Shown: piece by piece, positions 1 through 9,533 of the stretch
Layout of the letters: each line of letters starts with the position of its first letter
Numbering within the stretch: position 1 is the first letter of the stretch
NCBI GenBank assembly: GCA_946011725.1
Contig: CAMGBT010000015.1
Span: forward strand, 1 to 37,871
Direction: 5' to 3'
Length of the DNA stretch: 37,871 nt
From: an uncultured Bacteroidales bacterium
GTDB taxonomy: Bacteria; Bacteroidota; Bacteroidia; Bacteroidales; Muribaculaceae
Notes under the pieces: generated by a model
The model's database searches: none
What the model was told of the DNA's origin: nothing
What the model saw: only the letters and a program-made list of their open reading frames with translations
Position numbers and translations under genes: made by a program

Positions 1-56
1 GCCCTAATCGATTTTTGGCCCGGGGGGTGGGCTAATTTCGTGGGCGGGGGGGGCCG

Positions 57-2222
57 CTAATCGACGCGGACGTAGCGCACCGGGCGAATCATGATGCCGG
101 TGGGGCGGCTGACGGTGCCGACGATTTTGCCGGTGGTGCCGCTAAGGTTTAGGGCGTAGCAGGTGCGTTTGAGCACGGTTACGCCATCTTCAGTAACGTT
201 GTCTTTGCCGGGGCCCATTGTGGCGCTCTGCAAGTAGGCATCTGTGCCCCATTTTTCCGTGTTAAGGGCTTTGTCGATGTAGGAAGTGGCTGGAATCAGG
301 ATGCTATTGCCGTTGATTTTGGAAGTCAGTCTGAACCATGTGCGAGTATTAATGGTTTCTTTGGTTATGGTGACGTTATTGAGCAGAAGCTGGTAGTCTT
401 CGGCGGTGGGGATGTACCAGCCGGAGGGCCAGTGGAGGTGCACGATGTCGTCTTCGGGCAGCAGGTCGCGCGAAGCGGTTGAGCTGCCGTTGGTATTGTA
501 TTTGGTGAACAGATAGCTGTCGGCGTATGTTAAGAACGAGAACTTTTCGGTAGCGGCGCGTTCCACGGTGTCGCCCCAGGCGAAGCGTGAGCCGGGCTTG
601 GTGTAGCACGTGGCGATGAAGTCGTCCTCGTTGAGGGTGATGTGGTTCAACGTGGTTACGTCGATTTTGGAATCGGCGCCATAGTTGAACGGGCTCCAGA
701 GCAGCTTGTAGGTCACGCCGTCCACCACCTTGGTGACGCCCATGTCGACGGCGAGGTCGTTGATATGGCGCACCACGATGTCGAGCTTCTCGGCCGGCTT
801 GTAGATATGCCGCATCTTGAGCACGGGGCGGACGCCGAAGCCCTTGTAGCGGTCGTTGGTGTAGGTGCGCATTGAGGGGTTGTTGTGCATGGTGGTGCAG
901 GACCAAGTGCCGGCGCGACTGGCCGATAGGTAGTGGAGGTAGAGCGGTTGGTTAAGGGTGGAGTTGACCATGTAGCCGTTGGAAATCAGGGTGATGGTGT
1001 TGCCGTTGACGATGCTGCGGAAGGTGATTTTGTTGACGTCCTGACGCAGTTCCTCGCTGTAAACGGTTTCGGTGCTGACTATCTCGGTGTAGTCGATGAA
1101 CTCTTGGATGTCGGCAATGGTGGGGAGGGTCCAGTGGCCGCCCCAGTACTGTCGGGCGGGGTCGTACACAGTCTCGGAGATGTCGGCAGGGAGTATGGAA
1201 GTGCCGGAGGTCTGGTACGGGTCGTTGATGTAGGTGTCGTAGCTGTACACGTCCTTGTCGAAGAGCTCGCCCCATGCCAGGCGGCGGCCGATGGTGGTGG
1301 TTGCGGCGGCGAGTTCGGCATCGGTCATATAGCTTGCGGTCTCAGCGCCGAGGTTGATGGGGCTCCACAGCACGCCGGAAGGGAGGCCGAGGTCCACGGC
1401 GCAGCGCTCGTCCATGCGGTAGGTGTAGACGATGGCGTGGCGGCCGTTGACAATCTCCACGTCATCACGCCGGTACGACAGCTGCTTGATGCCGGTGAGC
1501 TCGTTGCCGATGGAGTAAGTGCCGCTGACGGTGAGCGTCTGCGGGGTGACGGCGTCGACGATGTAGCGGTAATGCTCCACGCCGTTGTTGTCGACGGTCC
1601 TGGTATATTGATAGGCGGATGCCCAACTGTTTTGGTGGTCTTGGGTGAAGGAATTGTAGATGTCGATTTTGGCGTATCGGTGTTTGAAGCGCAGAGTGGT
1701 CACGGCGTTCACTTGCGGAGCCGTGGGCTCGGTGTACATCCAGTCGATAGCGGGCTGTGTGGATTGGTCGGCGGCGGGAGGGGTGAACAGCGCGCGGATG
1801 TCATCCACGGTGGCGCAGTCGTTAAACGTCTCGGAATAAGGGTAGTACGCCACGTACTTGTAGCCCAACTTGTGCACGATGTCCTTGATGTCGGAATTGA
1901 TGTTCCACACCACGCCGTCGGGCGTGGTCACTCGGATGTTGAGTGCGTTGTGCCCATCAATCTCGGTGACGAACTTTCCCTCGGCATCGATGATGAACAT
2001 GCCGAAGGAGTCGCGGGGATTGAAATCGCGGGTGATATAGTTGTCGTACACGTCGAGCACTTGTCCGCGCGAGGAGTGCGATCCGTCCTCGACCACAACC
2101 TCGAAGCGCAGCACCCGGCCGGCCACGTCGGACTCTCCGCCGCCTGAAGCGGGCACGTTCAACTCGTCCTGACAGGCCACTAACAGCGCGGCTAATAGTA
2201 TGTAAATCAGCTTGTTCATCAT
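57..2222 (-). CDS. fimbrillin-family lipoprotein with two tandem C-terminal modules
   Basis: This is a 721-residue surface lipoprotein and the last gene of a four-gene operon. The N-terminus is a lipoprotein signal with lipobox LVAC and Cys17. Residues of about 30-270 resemble the fimbrillin (Mfa-like/FimA-like) fold. Two related modules follow. Module 1 (about 276-470) has VDLGLPSG, LWSPINLGA, WGEL, GGHWTLPT and VRPV. Module 2 (about 492-718) has VDMG, LLWSPFNYGA, FAWGD, PSGWYIPT and IRPV. Such modules are common in Bacteroidales surface lipoproteins and resemble FISUMP/DUF1566-type domains. The start ATG overlaps the upstream stop codon by one base (TAATG), suggesting translational coupling; a second ATG follows immediately. 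A role as a fimbrial tip or accessory subunit is inferred. Family is fairly certain; exact function is not. Confidence 0.85.
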   Translation of the reverse strand: MMNKLIYILLAALLVACQDELNVPASGGGESDVAGRVLRFEVVVEDGSHSSRGQVLDVYDNYITRDFNPRDSFGMFIIDAEGKFVTEIDGHNALNIRVTTPDGVVWNINSDIKDIVHKLGYKYVAYYPYSETFNDCATVDDIRALFTPPAADQSTQPAIDWMYTEPTAPQVNAVTTLRFKHRYAKIDIYNSFTQDHQNSWASAYQYTRTVDNNGVEHYRYIVDAVTPQTLTVSGTYSIGNELTGIKQLSYRRDDVEIVNGRHAIVYTYRMDERCAVDLGLPSGVLWSPINLGAETASYMTDAELAAATTTIGRRLAWGELFDKDVYSYDTYINDPYQTSGTSILPADISETVYDPARQYWGGHWTLPTIADIQEFIDYTEIVSTETVYSEELRQDVNKITFRSIVNGNTITLISNGYMVNSTLNQPLYLHYLSASRAGTWSCTTMHNNPSMRTYTNDRYKGFGVRPVLKMRHIYKPAEKLDIVVRHINDLAVDMGVTKVVDGVTYKLLWSPFNYGADSKIDVTTLNHITLNEDDFIATCYTKPGSRFAWGDTVERAATEKFSFLTYADSYLFTKYNTNGSSTASRDLLPEDDIVHLHWPSGWYIPTAEDYQLLLNNVTITKETINTRTWFRLTSKINGNSILIPATSYIDKALNTEKWGTDAYLQSATMGPGKDNVTEDGVTVLKRTCYALNLSGTTGKIVGTVSRPTGIMIRPVRYVRVD

Positions 2223-4123
2223 TATTCAACTGTAATGCGGATGGTACTGCGACTTTCCGGGTTGATATTCCAATTCTTACCGCCATACACCGGCCGGATG
2301 AGCATGCCGGTGTAGCGGTGGCCGTTCTGGGTGAGGCCCCACAACTCAATGGTCTGCCCCTGGGAGTTGACATACTTCGATGTCTTCCGAACCGGTTTCA
2401 CGTCAGTTATCCGGCCCGATTCGTCGACGGTTTTCTTGGTTTCCAACTCCATGTAGCTGGAGCAGTCTATCAGTTGGTGCGAGGCCGATGAGGCGAAGTA
2501 GTACATGCCGCCGTAGTCGGCACTATATGTAGTTGTGCTAATGCGACCTTCGTGGTTGCGCGAGTTGGTAGCGAGCATATCGATGCTCCAGTCGCTCCAG
2601 GTGCCGCCCGGGAAGTAGAGCACTTCGCCGTTGATTGTGCTGGTGAACTTTACGATGGAGACCATGTAGCGGTAGGGGCGGACGTTTTCGGTGCCGAAGA
2701 ACTCGGAGTTGTCGGGGTGGAGGTAGAGGTAGTTGCCTTCGGCATCTTTTGTGCCAATCCACGAGGCGTAGCGCAGGTTGTCCTCGTAGTACCAGTCCTC
2801 GATTGTCACATCGCAGTAGCGGAAGAGTTCGTCGACCTCGTTCTCGTTGGGGATGCGCCACTCGCCCTTCCAGAGCTTGTTGCGCACCACGTCGTACTCG
2901 GTGCCGGCGATGTTGCCGTCGATTGAGGCGTAGGTGTATCCGCGGTCGATGTAGGTTTCGGGGTAATAGCCCTTGTCGGAGCCGGAGATGAGGGGCGTTA
3001 CGTCCGTGCCGGCAGCGTTGATCGAGTCACCGGTTCTCCAAATGCGGCCGGATTCGGCATCAAGCAGCACGGCCGGCTGGCCGTACTTGGTTTTCAGCTC
3101 GCCCCAGCCGTAGTAGTCGCCGCGGTCAAACGAGGCGTGCAGCAGGGTGTCGGCGAGTTCGCCGGTGAAGACCTTCACATTGCCGTCGGCGTCGTACCAC
3201 TTGCCGCCCCGCTTTTTGAATGCTGTAAATGACTCCGAGCCCAAGTTGTACTTGGCCCAGATGCAGCCCGAGGGGAAACCCATGTCGACGCCGGCGGTTT
3301 TGTACGACACGGTGGGCTGGGAAAAGATGGAGATGTACACCGAGTGGTTCTCTTTGAGGTTGACATACGCCTCCCAGTAAGAGAAGGTTTGGATGCCGCT
3401 CTCTTCGCCCTCCACGCTTTGGTGGGAGACGGCTGTGCCTAACACTGCCAAATTATCGTTCGGCGCGGTGATATACCAATAAGCCTCGGAATCGTCGGGG
3501 TTGAACATCTGCGATACCGGCACCGGCTTCTCCACGGAGAAGTCCGACATGTCGCCGTTGTAGTAAATCTTCATCTGGCTCATGGCGTGGGTGAACGACA
3601 GGCGCAACTGCGTGCCGGTGCGCTGCGGTGTGCGGCATATCAGCAGGTCGGCGGCATTGTAAGCGGCCTTGGTCGACTGGTCGGCATACTCCGAGGATAG
3701 TTTAGCCGCATGGTTGGCGATAATGGCCTCGAGCGAGGTGTAGTTATTGTATTCTTGGTTGTAGGGAGCGTAGGCTATATAGGTGTAGCCCTCTTTGTAG
3801 TACACATCGGAGGAGATGATGTTGCCGGCGGCATCGGCGCGGTAGGCCAGGCCTGTTTTCTGCACCACGAATCGGTAGTTGTTCACCACCACGTTGCCGT
3901 TGTTGTCCACCACAATGAGGCCGATGTCATCGCCCTCGGCAAACTTGGTGACCACGCCGGTGTGGATGGATGCGCGCGATGGCACGTTGTCCACGTTCTG
4001 ACTGTACGCGGCCACATCCACCACTATCTGAAGCGGAGTGCCTTGCTCAACCAATTGCTGCTCCTCGGAGCAGGATGCCAAGCAAATCAATATCAGCAGC
4101 TGTAGGAGTATCTTCTTCATCAT
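2222..4123 (-). CDS. fimbrillin-family lipoprotein with one C-terminal module
   Basis: This 633-residue lipoprotein is the third gene of the fimbrillin operon. The signal peptide ends in lipobox LASC with Cys18. Residues of about 28-270 form the fimbrillin-like N-terminal region, including the segment around YIAYAPYN (about 115-122) that has a counterpart (VAYYPYS) in the downstream gene. One copy of the module shared with its neighbours follows: VDMGFPSG (about 279), YNLGS, GWGEL (about 339), GEWRIP (about 420) and LIRPV near the C-terminus. The gap to the upstream gene is 3 bp and the stop codon overlaps the next start. The protein is probably exported and anchored in the outer membrane as an accessory or tip fimbrial component; this is inferred from family and context. 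Confidence 0.85.
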   Translation of the reverse strand: MMKKILLQLLILICLASCSEEQQLVEQGTPLQIVVDVAAYSQNVDNVPSRASIHTGVVTKFAEGDDIGLIVVDNNGNVVVNNYRFVVQKTGLAYRADAAGNIISSDVYYKEGYTYIAYAPYNQEYNNYTSLEAIIANHAAKLSSEYADQSTKAAYNAADLLICRTPQRTGTQLRLSFTHAMSQMKIYYNGDMSDFSVEKPVPVSQMFNPDDSEAYWYITAPNDNLAVLGTAVSHQSVEGEESGIQTFSYWEAYVNLKENHSVYISIFSQPTVSYKTAGVDMGFPSGCIWAKYNLGSESFTAFKKRGGKWYDADGNVKVFTGELADTLLHASFDRGDYYGWGELKTKYGQPAVLLDAESGRIWRTGDSINAAGTDVTPLISGSDKGYYPETYIDRGYTYASIDGNIAGTEYDVVRNKLWKGEWRIPNENEVDELFRYCDVTIEDWYYEDNLRYASWIGTKDAEGNYLYLHPDNSEFFGTENVRPYRYMVSIVKFTSTINGEVLYFPGGTWSDWSIDMLATNSRNHEGRISTTTYSADYGGMYYFASSASHQLIDCSSYMELETKKTVDESGRITDVKPVRKTSKYVNSQGQTIELWGLTQNGHRYTGMLIRPVYGGKNWNINPESRSTIRITVE

Positions 4124-4126
4124 CGG

Positions 4127-5923
4127 TTACTTTTGTTTGAGCAGCACGGGGCGGATGGCGTAGCCGTTGTATCGCGGCTTGGCCGCTAAGGTTGGGGGAG
4201 TCATATAGCCCAGACCGGTGCCCTCTTCGGTGTAATATTTGGTTTCAAATGCCCAGGCGGTTTCGTTGGCGCCGGCAGCGCCGCCGTCGGGTGTGGCGGT
4301 CCAGTAGTAGCACAGCGCCTTGTTCACTTTCGTGTATTCCTCGCCATTGTAGCCGGAATAGCCGGTGATGGGCAAGTAGATGAGCCCGATAAGGTTGTTT
4401 TCGGCATCGCGCTTGGTGATTTCCCACACCGAGGCATCGAAGTTGAGGTTCTCTTCGGATTCGGTTCCGTCGGTCACCTTCTTCACAGTTTTCCACTCCC
4501 ATGTGCAGTTGTCGATGAGGTCTTGCCACATGGCTCGTGTGGGCATACACCACAGCCAGTAGCCGCCGCCCAAGTAGGCCCTCACGGCATCGTACTCGGT
4601 GTTGCGGATGTCGCCGGCGACGCTGCCGGCGGTGTACCCTTCGGGGGAGTACAGCGACGAGGCCTTGCGCTCCACTTCGCCCCAAGCGTAGTGGTAGCCG
4701 GTTTCGATGGGCTCCATCGCGCCTAAGTTGCACGTGGCCCACAGCACATCATACTCTTGCCCGCCGATGGTGGCGGTCATGCCCAAGCTCACGAACACCA
4801 TCTGGGCGGTGGCTTGGTCGGCCTCGCTCCACACGGCGTCGCCGGAAATCACCACGTTGAGCGACTCGGTGTTGTCTATATTGTAGGTGGTGCATTGCGC
4901 TATCTCAATCATGTTGAGGTAGATTTCTTTCTCGTCGAGGGTGAAGTTGAAGGTGTAAATCTTGCCGGCCTCAAACTTGTGATTGGTGATGAGGTCGGAG
5001 TTGAGCCGCAGGCGGTAGGTGAGGTAGTTGGTGTCGATGGTGAAGCGAAGCGGCACGCTGTTGAATGTGCCGTCGAGCGGGAAGCATAGATTGTAGAACA
5101 CGCCCTGCTTGCCCTGCGGCAAGCCGACATTCTGAATATCAGTGGTTAATCCGCTGTAATAGTTCGCCTTGTCGCTCTGCTCGGCCATGATAGCGTCGGA
5201 GAAGCGCAATACGTCGGGGAATATCTTGGAGCCGTCATCGGCTTCCATCTTGATGCGTGAGATGTCGATGTCGGCGGTCACGTTGTTGGTGATGTTGAAG
5301 CGGATGATGGCGCAGGCGGAGGTGAAGTGGGAGGGGTTGGCCACCACGTCGGCGGCGTTGACCGACTGCAAGGTGGTGGCGGTGTACACGTAGGAGTACT
5401 CTGCCAGCGCGGCCAAGGAATTGGTGCGCTCGCCGTATGTGAATGTCTGCGGCAGGTGCATGTCCACAGTGACGGCGTCGGCACTACTGTTCACGGTGGT
5501 GTGCTCGTTGATGGGGTGGCAGCAGTACATCTCATCGCCGGCGGCCACCGGGTAGACGTATGCGCCGGCGGCCACATCGCACTTCACGCCGCGCTCGGTC
5601 TGCAGTCGGATTTTGGAGCGTGCGACGTCGATGGTTTCGAAGCGGGTGGCGGTGTGGTACTCCGGTTCAGAGGTCAACTGCTCATAGAACGGCACGTAGC
5701 GGCCATCGTGGCGGATGGCGGTAAGCATGTCGGTGCCGCCTTCCCACACGTACACCACCTTGGAATCCGCGCCGTCGGTTTGGTCGTCCCAGATGCTGCG
5801 CGACTGCGTCGGCTCGTCGGCAAAGGCGATGGTTAGCCGTTGCACGCCGTCGGGCGCGTTGTGCTCATCCGAACACGAGCACAATGCCAACATTGCTAAT
5901 ATTATATAGTAAGTGTACTTCAT
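4127..5923 (-). CDS. fimbrillin-family lipoprotein with one C-terminal module
   Basis: This 598-residue lipoprotein is the second gene of the operon. The lipobox is LCSC with Cys17. Residues of about 27-330 form a fimbrillin-like region; the KFEAGKIYTFNFTLD segment (about 316-330) is the typical end of a Bacteroidales fimbrillin domain. After a linker comes one C-terminal module (about 391-595): YDVLWATCNLGA, YAWGE, a GGGYWLWCMPT segment, YYWTAT and YAIRPV. It starts 3 bp after the stop of the upstream gene and ends 3 bp before the next start, so co-transcription is very likely. The domain order, fimbrillin part first and module second, is the same as in its two downstream neighbours. Confidence 0.85.
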   Translation of the reverse strand: MKYTYYIILAMLALCSCSDEHNAPDGVQRLTIAFADEPTQSRSIWDDQTDGADSKVVYVWEGGTDMLTAIRHDGRYVPFYEQLTSEPEYHTATRFETIDVARSKIRLQTERGVKCDVAAGAYVYPVAAGDEMYCCHPINEHTTVNSSADAVTVDMHLPQTFTYGERTNSLAALAEYSYVYTATTLQSVNAADVVANPSHFTSACAIIRFNITNNVTADIDISRIKMEADDGSKIFPDVLRFSDAIMAEQSDKANYYSGLTTDIQNVGLPQGKQGVFYNLCFPLDGTFNSVPLRFTIDTNYLTYRLRLNSDLITNHKFEAGKIYTFNFTLDEKEIYLNMIEIAQCTTYNIDNTESLNVVISGDAVWSEADQATAQMVFVSLGMTATIGGQEYDVLWATCNLGAMEPIETGYHYAWGEVERKASSLYSPEGYTAGSVAGDIRNTEYDAVRAYLGGGYWLWCMPTRAMWQDLIDNCTWEWKTVKKVTDGTESEENLNFDASVWEITKRDAENNLIGLIYLPITGYSGYNGEEYTKVNKALCYYWTATPDGGAAGANETAWAFETKYYTEEGTGLGYMTPPTLAAKPRYNGYAIRPVLLKQK

Positions 5924-5926
5924 TGT

Positions 5927-6913
5927 TTAATCAGTCATATCGCCATTAGAGAACACGCCCCCGGGCACGATGTCGGTGCAGTCGAACGCCGGGTCGTCAT
6001 ACGAAATCACTTTCACGAGCTTGGGTTGGCTCTCGGACAGCGAGAAAATATATAGGTAACTTTTGCCGCTCTCCCAGAGCTTGTTGTTGACGAACGAGGC
6101 CGCTTTCGGCTCGCTGTCGACGGAGAGCGCCACGGTCCAGCCGGTGGGGTTGGAGCCGCAGGGGATGCAATAGTAGCGGGTGGAGGATACCACGGCGTCG
6201 GAGATGCCCGCCGGGATGGTTACGTCGGCAAAGGTAAAGCTGTCGCTGCTGTAAGCGGTCACGTCCAACGCGGGCGTAGCCGCAGGCATAGCGCCGCTCC
6301 AATCGTAGCTGTAGGTCATGTTCGCCTCACTCGCAATGGGCGAGGTTGGGGTCAATGTGATGCCGGTGATGGTGGTGGCGGTGGCCACATTATTCACGAA
6401 AGCCACCATGACCCGGCAGTGCGCATATCTGAAATTCAGCGTCAAGGGCTTGCCGAAGGCGGCCGAGCCCTTCTTCACCTCCAAGGGGGTGCCAGCCAAC
6501 ACTCCTCCGCGCACATTGTTCTCCATGTGCAGGGTCATCGACGTGGCCGAAATACTTGTCACTGAATCGATTGGCGCGCCGGCCGTAAACAAGTAGCGGT
6601 CGGCGTTGCCGCTCCAGTACACCAAGTGCTGACCATCAACGATATAGGTCCAATCAGTATCGACGAACCGCACGTTGTACCCTTTCATCACATCCAGCCG
6701 CTCGCCGCCCATCTCCAAAGCCGCGTAGACCTTGAAGTTGTCGCACATGCCCGCCGGTATCGACGCCTTGGAGTAGGGCGAAGCCGTTTCGGCCATGACC
6801 GAAATGGGTGTGCTGTCGAGGTTGCCGTTCCCGGTCGGTTCGTCCTCGCTACTGCAGCCATATAGCAGCACGGCAAGGCACACGCAGATTAGATTTAGAT
6901 AGAGTAACTTCAT
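5927..6913 (-). CDS. fimbrillin family lipoprotein, first gene of the operon
   Basis: This 328-residue lipoprotein has signal and lipobox LYGC with Cys20. The remainder is one fimbrillin-like (Mfa_like_1-type) domain. Hallmarks are a central LNFRYAHCRVMVAFVNN segment, the pattern usual before the second beta sheet, and WESGKSYLYIFSL near the C-terminus, the usual closing strand. It lacks the LW-x-N-x-GA/WG/RPV module found in the three downstream genes. It leads the operon and is preceded by about 70 nt of leader below a TAnnTTTG box. In known Bacteroidales fimbrial loci the anchor and stalk subunits are encoded near tip subunits, so this may be the stalk or anchor-proximal subunit. That assignment is inference. 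Confidence 0.85.
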   Translation of the reverse strand: MKLLYLNLICVCLAVLLYGCSSEDEPTGNGNLDSTPISVMAETASPYSKASIPAGMCDNFKVYAALEMGGERLDVMKGYNVRFVDTDWTYIVDGQHLVYWSGNADRYLFTAGAPIDSVTSISATSMTLHMENNVRGGVLAGTPLEVKKGSAAFGKPLTLNFRYAHCRVMVAFVNNVATATTITGITLTPTSPIASEANMTYSYDWSGAMPAATPALDVTAYSSDSFTFADVTIPAGISDAVVSSTRYYCIPCGSNPTGWTVALSVDSEPKAASFVNNKLWESGKSYLYIFSLSESQPKLVKVISYDDPAFDCTDIVPGGVFSNGDMTD

Positions 6914-6984
6914 ACGGAGGTTAGAAAGCTCACGTCATTAAAACAATTATACTGTCGTATAAATAATGGTTTTAAAATTAACTG

Positions 6985-6992
6985 CAAAGATA
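6985..6992 (-). promoter_or_regulatory. putative -7 box of the fimbrillin operon promoter
   Basis: The minus strand reads TATCTTTG, a full match to the Bacteroidetes -7 consensus TAnnTTTG, about 70 bp upstream of the first fimbrillin start. No TTTG lies at the usual 19-21 bp spacing; the nearest is at 12 bp. The -35-side element is therefore weak or absent, which may mean regulated transcription or a promoter altered by the junction with the adjacent beta-helix fragment. Confidence 0.5.
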
Positions 6993-7047
6993 CTACGATT
7001 TTGTCAAATAAGCATCTTTTTCTAAAAAAATTTCACAAATAATAAGG

Positions 7048-9061
7048 TTTGTTAACGGTGAGCAGGAATGGCACCTCGTTGGCGACCTTACTCTATCAGG
7101 TGTCATCAAGGTGACTGAGGGCGCAAAGCTGACAATAATCAACACATCCGGCGCACCGGTAACCATTCATCGTGTAAATGGCTCCGAATTAGCCATCTTC
7201 CGCAATTTGGGCGAACTGCATCTCGGCGACAATAATTCCGAGCGAATCATCCTTGATGGCGGCTCAACCTTCAATTGGGACGACAGCGAACATAAACTTA
7301 TGCCCGAGTCGAGCAAAGCAAAAGAAGTACAGACATATCCACTGATTGTGCAGAAAGGTTTGATGTATATGAACAACGTGACTATAACCAACTTCTGCGG
7401 ACTCGCTTTTAACCCGGTTTTACTCTGCCAAACGCGCAACAAAACTTTTATCGACAATTGCCTCTTTGAAGAATGTTTCGGTGCGCAAGTAGCGTGCATA
7501 TTAGTTAATCCGGCAGACCCTGAGCCCGCCCCTAAAGACTGCGCTATTTCTATCAGCAACACCACCTTCCGCCACTGCGAAGGCGGCACGGAATACGATG
7601 ACAACATTGGGCGTGGGTACAACTACTCTGGCATTATCCGCAACAACAAAACCGCCGGCTTCGGTGGAGAAAACTACAGCCGGCCAGGGCTACACGTTCA
7701 ACACCTACCTCAATGGAGGCAAAATCAGCGACAACACAGCTCCAAGCGGGGCCGGTATTTATGCCGAGACCATCGACGTTGGCCACTCGAGTTCGGGCGA
7801 CAATGTCTGCACCATCAACGGCAACCATGCCTCTGAGGAAGGTGCCGGCATCTACATCAAAGGAGCTAACATCAGCCTCAACAACGCCGACGTGTTGAGC
7901 AACGAAGCTACCACACATGGCGGCGGCATATATCTCGAAGGAGGAACCATGACGATGGCTTCCGGCGACATTCACAACAATATCTGCGGACAAAATGGTG
8001 GCGGTGTGTATATTACTAACACAGCTGTCAACTATAATAGCAGCAGTTTTAGCGGCGGTAAAATCTATGCTAACAACGCTAAAAACGGCGGCGGAATCTG
8101 CGTCGATGGCAATGTGAACTTCACCACCACTGCTACCAACATCGAAGGCAACAACGCCACCAACGGCGGCGGCATCTGCGTTATCAACGGCGCGAAGATG
8201 CTCTACAAGTCAGGCCTCATCCGCAACAATTCGGCCAGAACCACCACCAATATGACCGGCCAAACCGCCTACCAAATGAATGTCGACGAGGTGGCCGGCA
8301 TCAGTGGCGGCGTGTTCGTGGCCAACAATGCCTCGCTCTCTTTCAACGTGACCGGCAACCTCTTCGGCCTCTACGGCAACACTGCTACCAACGGTGCCGA
8401 CGACATCTTCGCCAACGGCAACGGCACCTCCATCGCCCTACCCGACGTCTCTGCCATGAACCTCACCGGTTACAGCATCAACCTCCCGCCAAATTCGCTC
8501 TACTGGGTAGAGGACTACATACCCGACGACGCAAACTACAGCGCCGGTACTCAAAAAATGGGTGCAAACTATCCTAGCTCGCTCTCATTCAAAAACTGGC
8601 GTTATCGCTACGCCCTCGAACACGACGATTACACCTTCTACACCGTCGACGGCAACCAAACTCTCACCTGCTACACCGCTCTGGCTCTCGGCTATCAAAT
8701 CGTATACATCACCGTCACCAAAAGCGGAATGAAAGCCGGTGACACCGCTATGTTTTGCATCAGATCACAAGGTGCCGCAGACGACTACCTCACCTTTATG
8801 CTCTCCGACCGCGACAAAGTAGTGGCCGCCGATGGCTCAGTCACTTGGCAGAAACGCGTGCGCCTCTTCAGCGGCACTTGGACGGTCGCCGAAGTCGACG
8901 CTTGGACTTGGGCCTACAACCCCACGTCCGACACCTCCTACACCCGCACCGTCAACTCCGCCTCCTCCCCGGCCGACCTCACGTTCGCCTTCACCAACGC
9001 CTCCAAAGCGGACGCCCCACCCCACGCCGAAGACTCCATAGTGAACGACCTCGGCCTCTAA
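7048..9061 (+). pseudogene. truncated, frameshifted beta-helix (pmp-like repeat) surface protein
   Basis: Two overlapping frames together encode one right-handed beta-helix protein. Coding similarity is already visible from about 7048 (a FVNGEQEWHLVGDLTL-type strand), upstream of the first GTG (7111), but no ATG or signal peptide precedes it; the frame is closed by TAA at 7009. The first frame carries the helix to about 7669, then sense shifts to the +1 frame. Removing one A from the AAAA run at 7670-7673 would restore it. The second part has many GGGIY/GGGIC turns typical of polymorphic-membrane-protein-like repeats, then a C-terminal beta domain (about 8690-9010). Such proteins are often encoded beside fimbrillin operons. 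It is a decayed or silent gene, or its 5' end was lost by rearrangement or misassembly. Confidence 0.75.
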
Positions 9062-9092
9062 CCCGCCGCCAACTCTAACGAAACAAAAAAAC

Positions 9093-9459
9093 GGGATCAA
9101 TGTAAAAATCAGGTTGTTATTTTTGTTAAAAACCGCGGAGCGGTTGCTTTTTAAATAACACCACGTTGGCACGAAACGTAGGGCAAGCGAAGCGCCCGAA
9201 GTGAAGTGCCTACGTGGTGTAAGAGCCCATCAATAATCACGAACCGCGGAGCGGGTTCCTTATGCAGGACTTGCGGACTGCCGGCAAAAGGAACCGCCCC
9301 GCGGTTCGTGGCGTGGGGCGGTAGTCTACACCACGAAGGCGCTTCGCAGGCTTCGCGCCATCGTGGTGTTATTTAAAAAGGAACGCGCTCCGCGCGTATG
9401 GAGCCGTATTAACACGCTCGGAATGTTGTTAACATTTCAACGATTTTTTACATTGACCC
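9093..9459. repeat. 367-bp multi-palindromic element, MITE-like or structured non-coding
   Basis: This non-coding region has nested inverted repeats. The ends are imperfect inverses: GGGATCAATGTAAAAATC at 9093-9110 and GATTTTTTACATTGACCC at 9442-9459. Inside them is a perfect 19-bp pair, CTTTTTAAATAACACCACG at 9147-9165 and its complement at 9362-9380. A near-perfect pair of about 24 nt built on CACGAACCGCGG lies at 9238-9261 and 9287-9310. The ACACCACG word occurs four times in alternating orientation, so each arm can also fold on itself (9157-9220 and 9326-9370). The region fills the gap between the beta-helix pseudogene and the 62-codon gene. No open frame of note and no clear target duplication were seen. 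It could be a non-autonomous transposable element or a structured RNA/DNA element. Confidence 0.7.
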
Positions 9460-9533
9460 TGAAAACGGCGCTCGCAGGTTAGATGCGGGGAGCAATGGAG
9501 GCAGTGAGGGCGTACGGGGGTGTCGGCCGGTTG

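Noticed and set aside
933-2147. Long plus-strand open frame (about 400 codons) opposite the last fimbrillin gene
   Set aside because: It is antisense to a well-supported lipoprotein gene, and its translation is Val/Gly/Asp/His-rich with no domain. This is a by-product of GC-rich codon bias.
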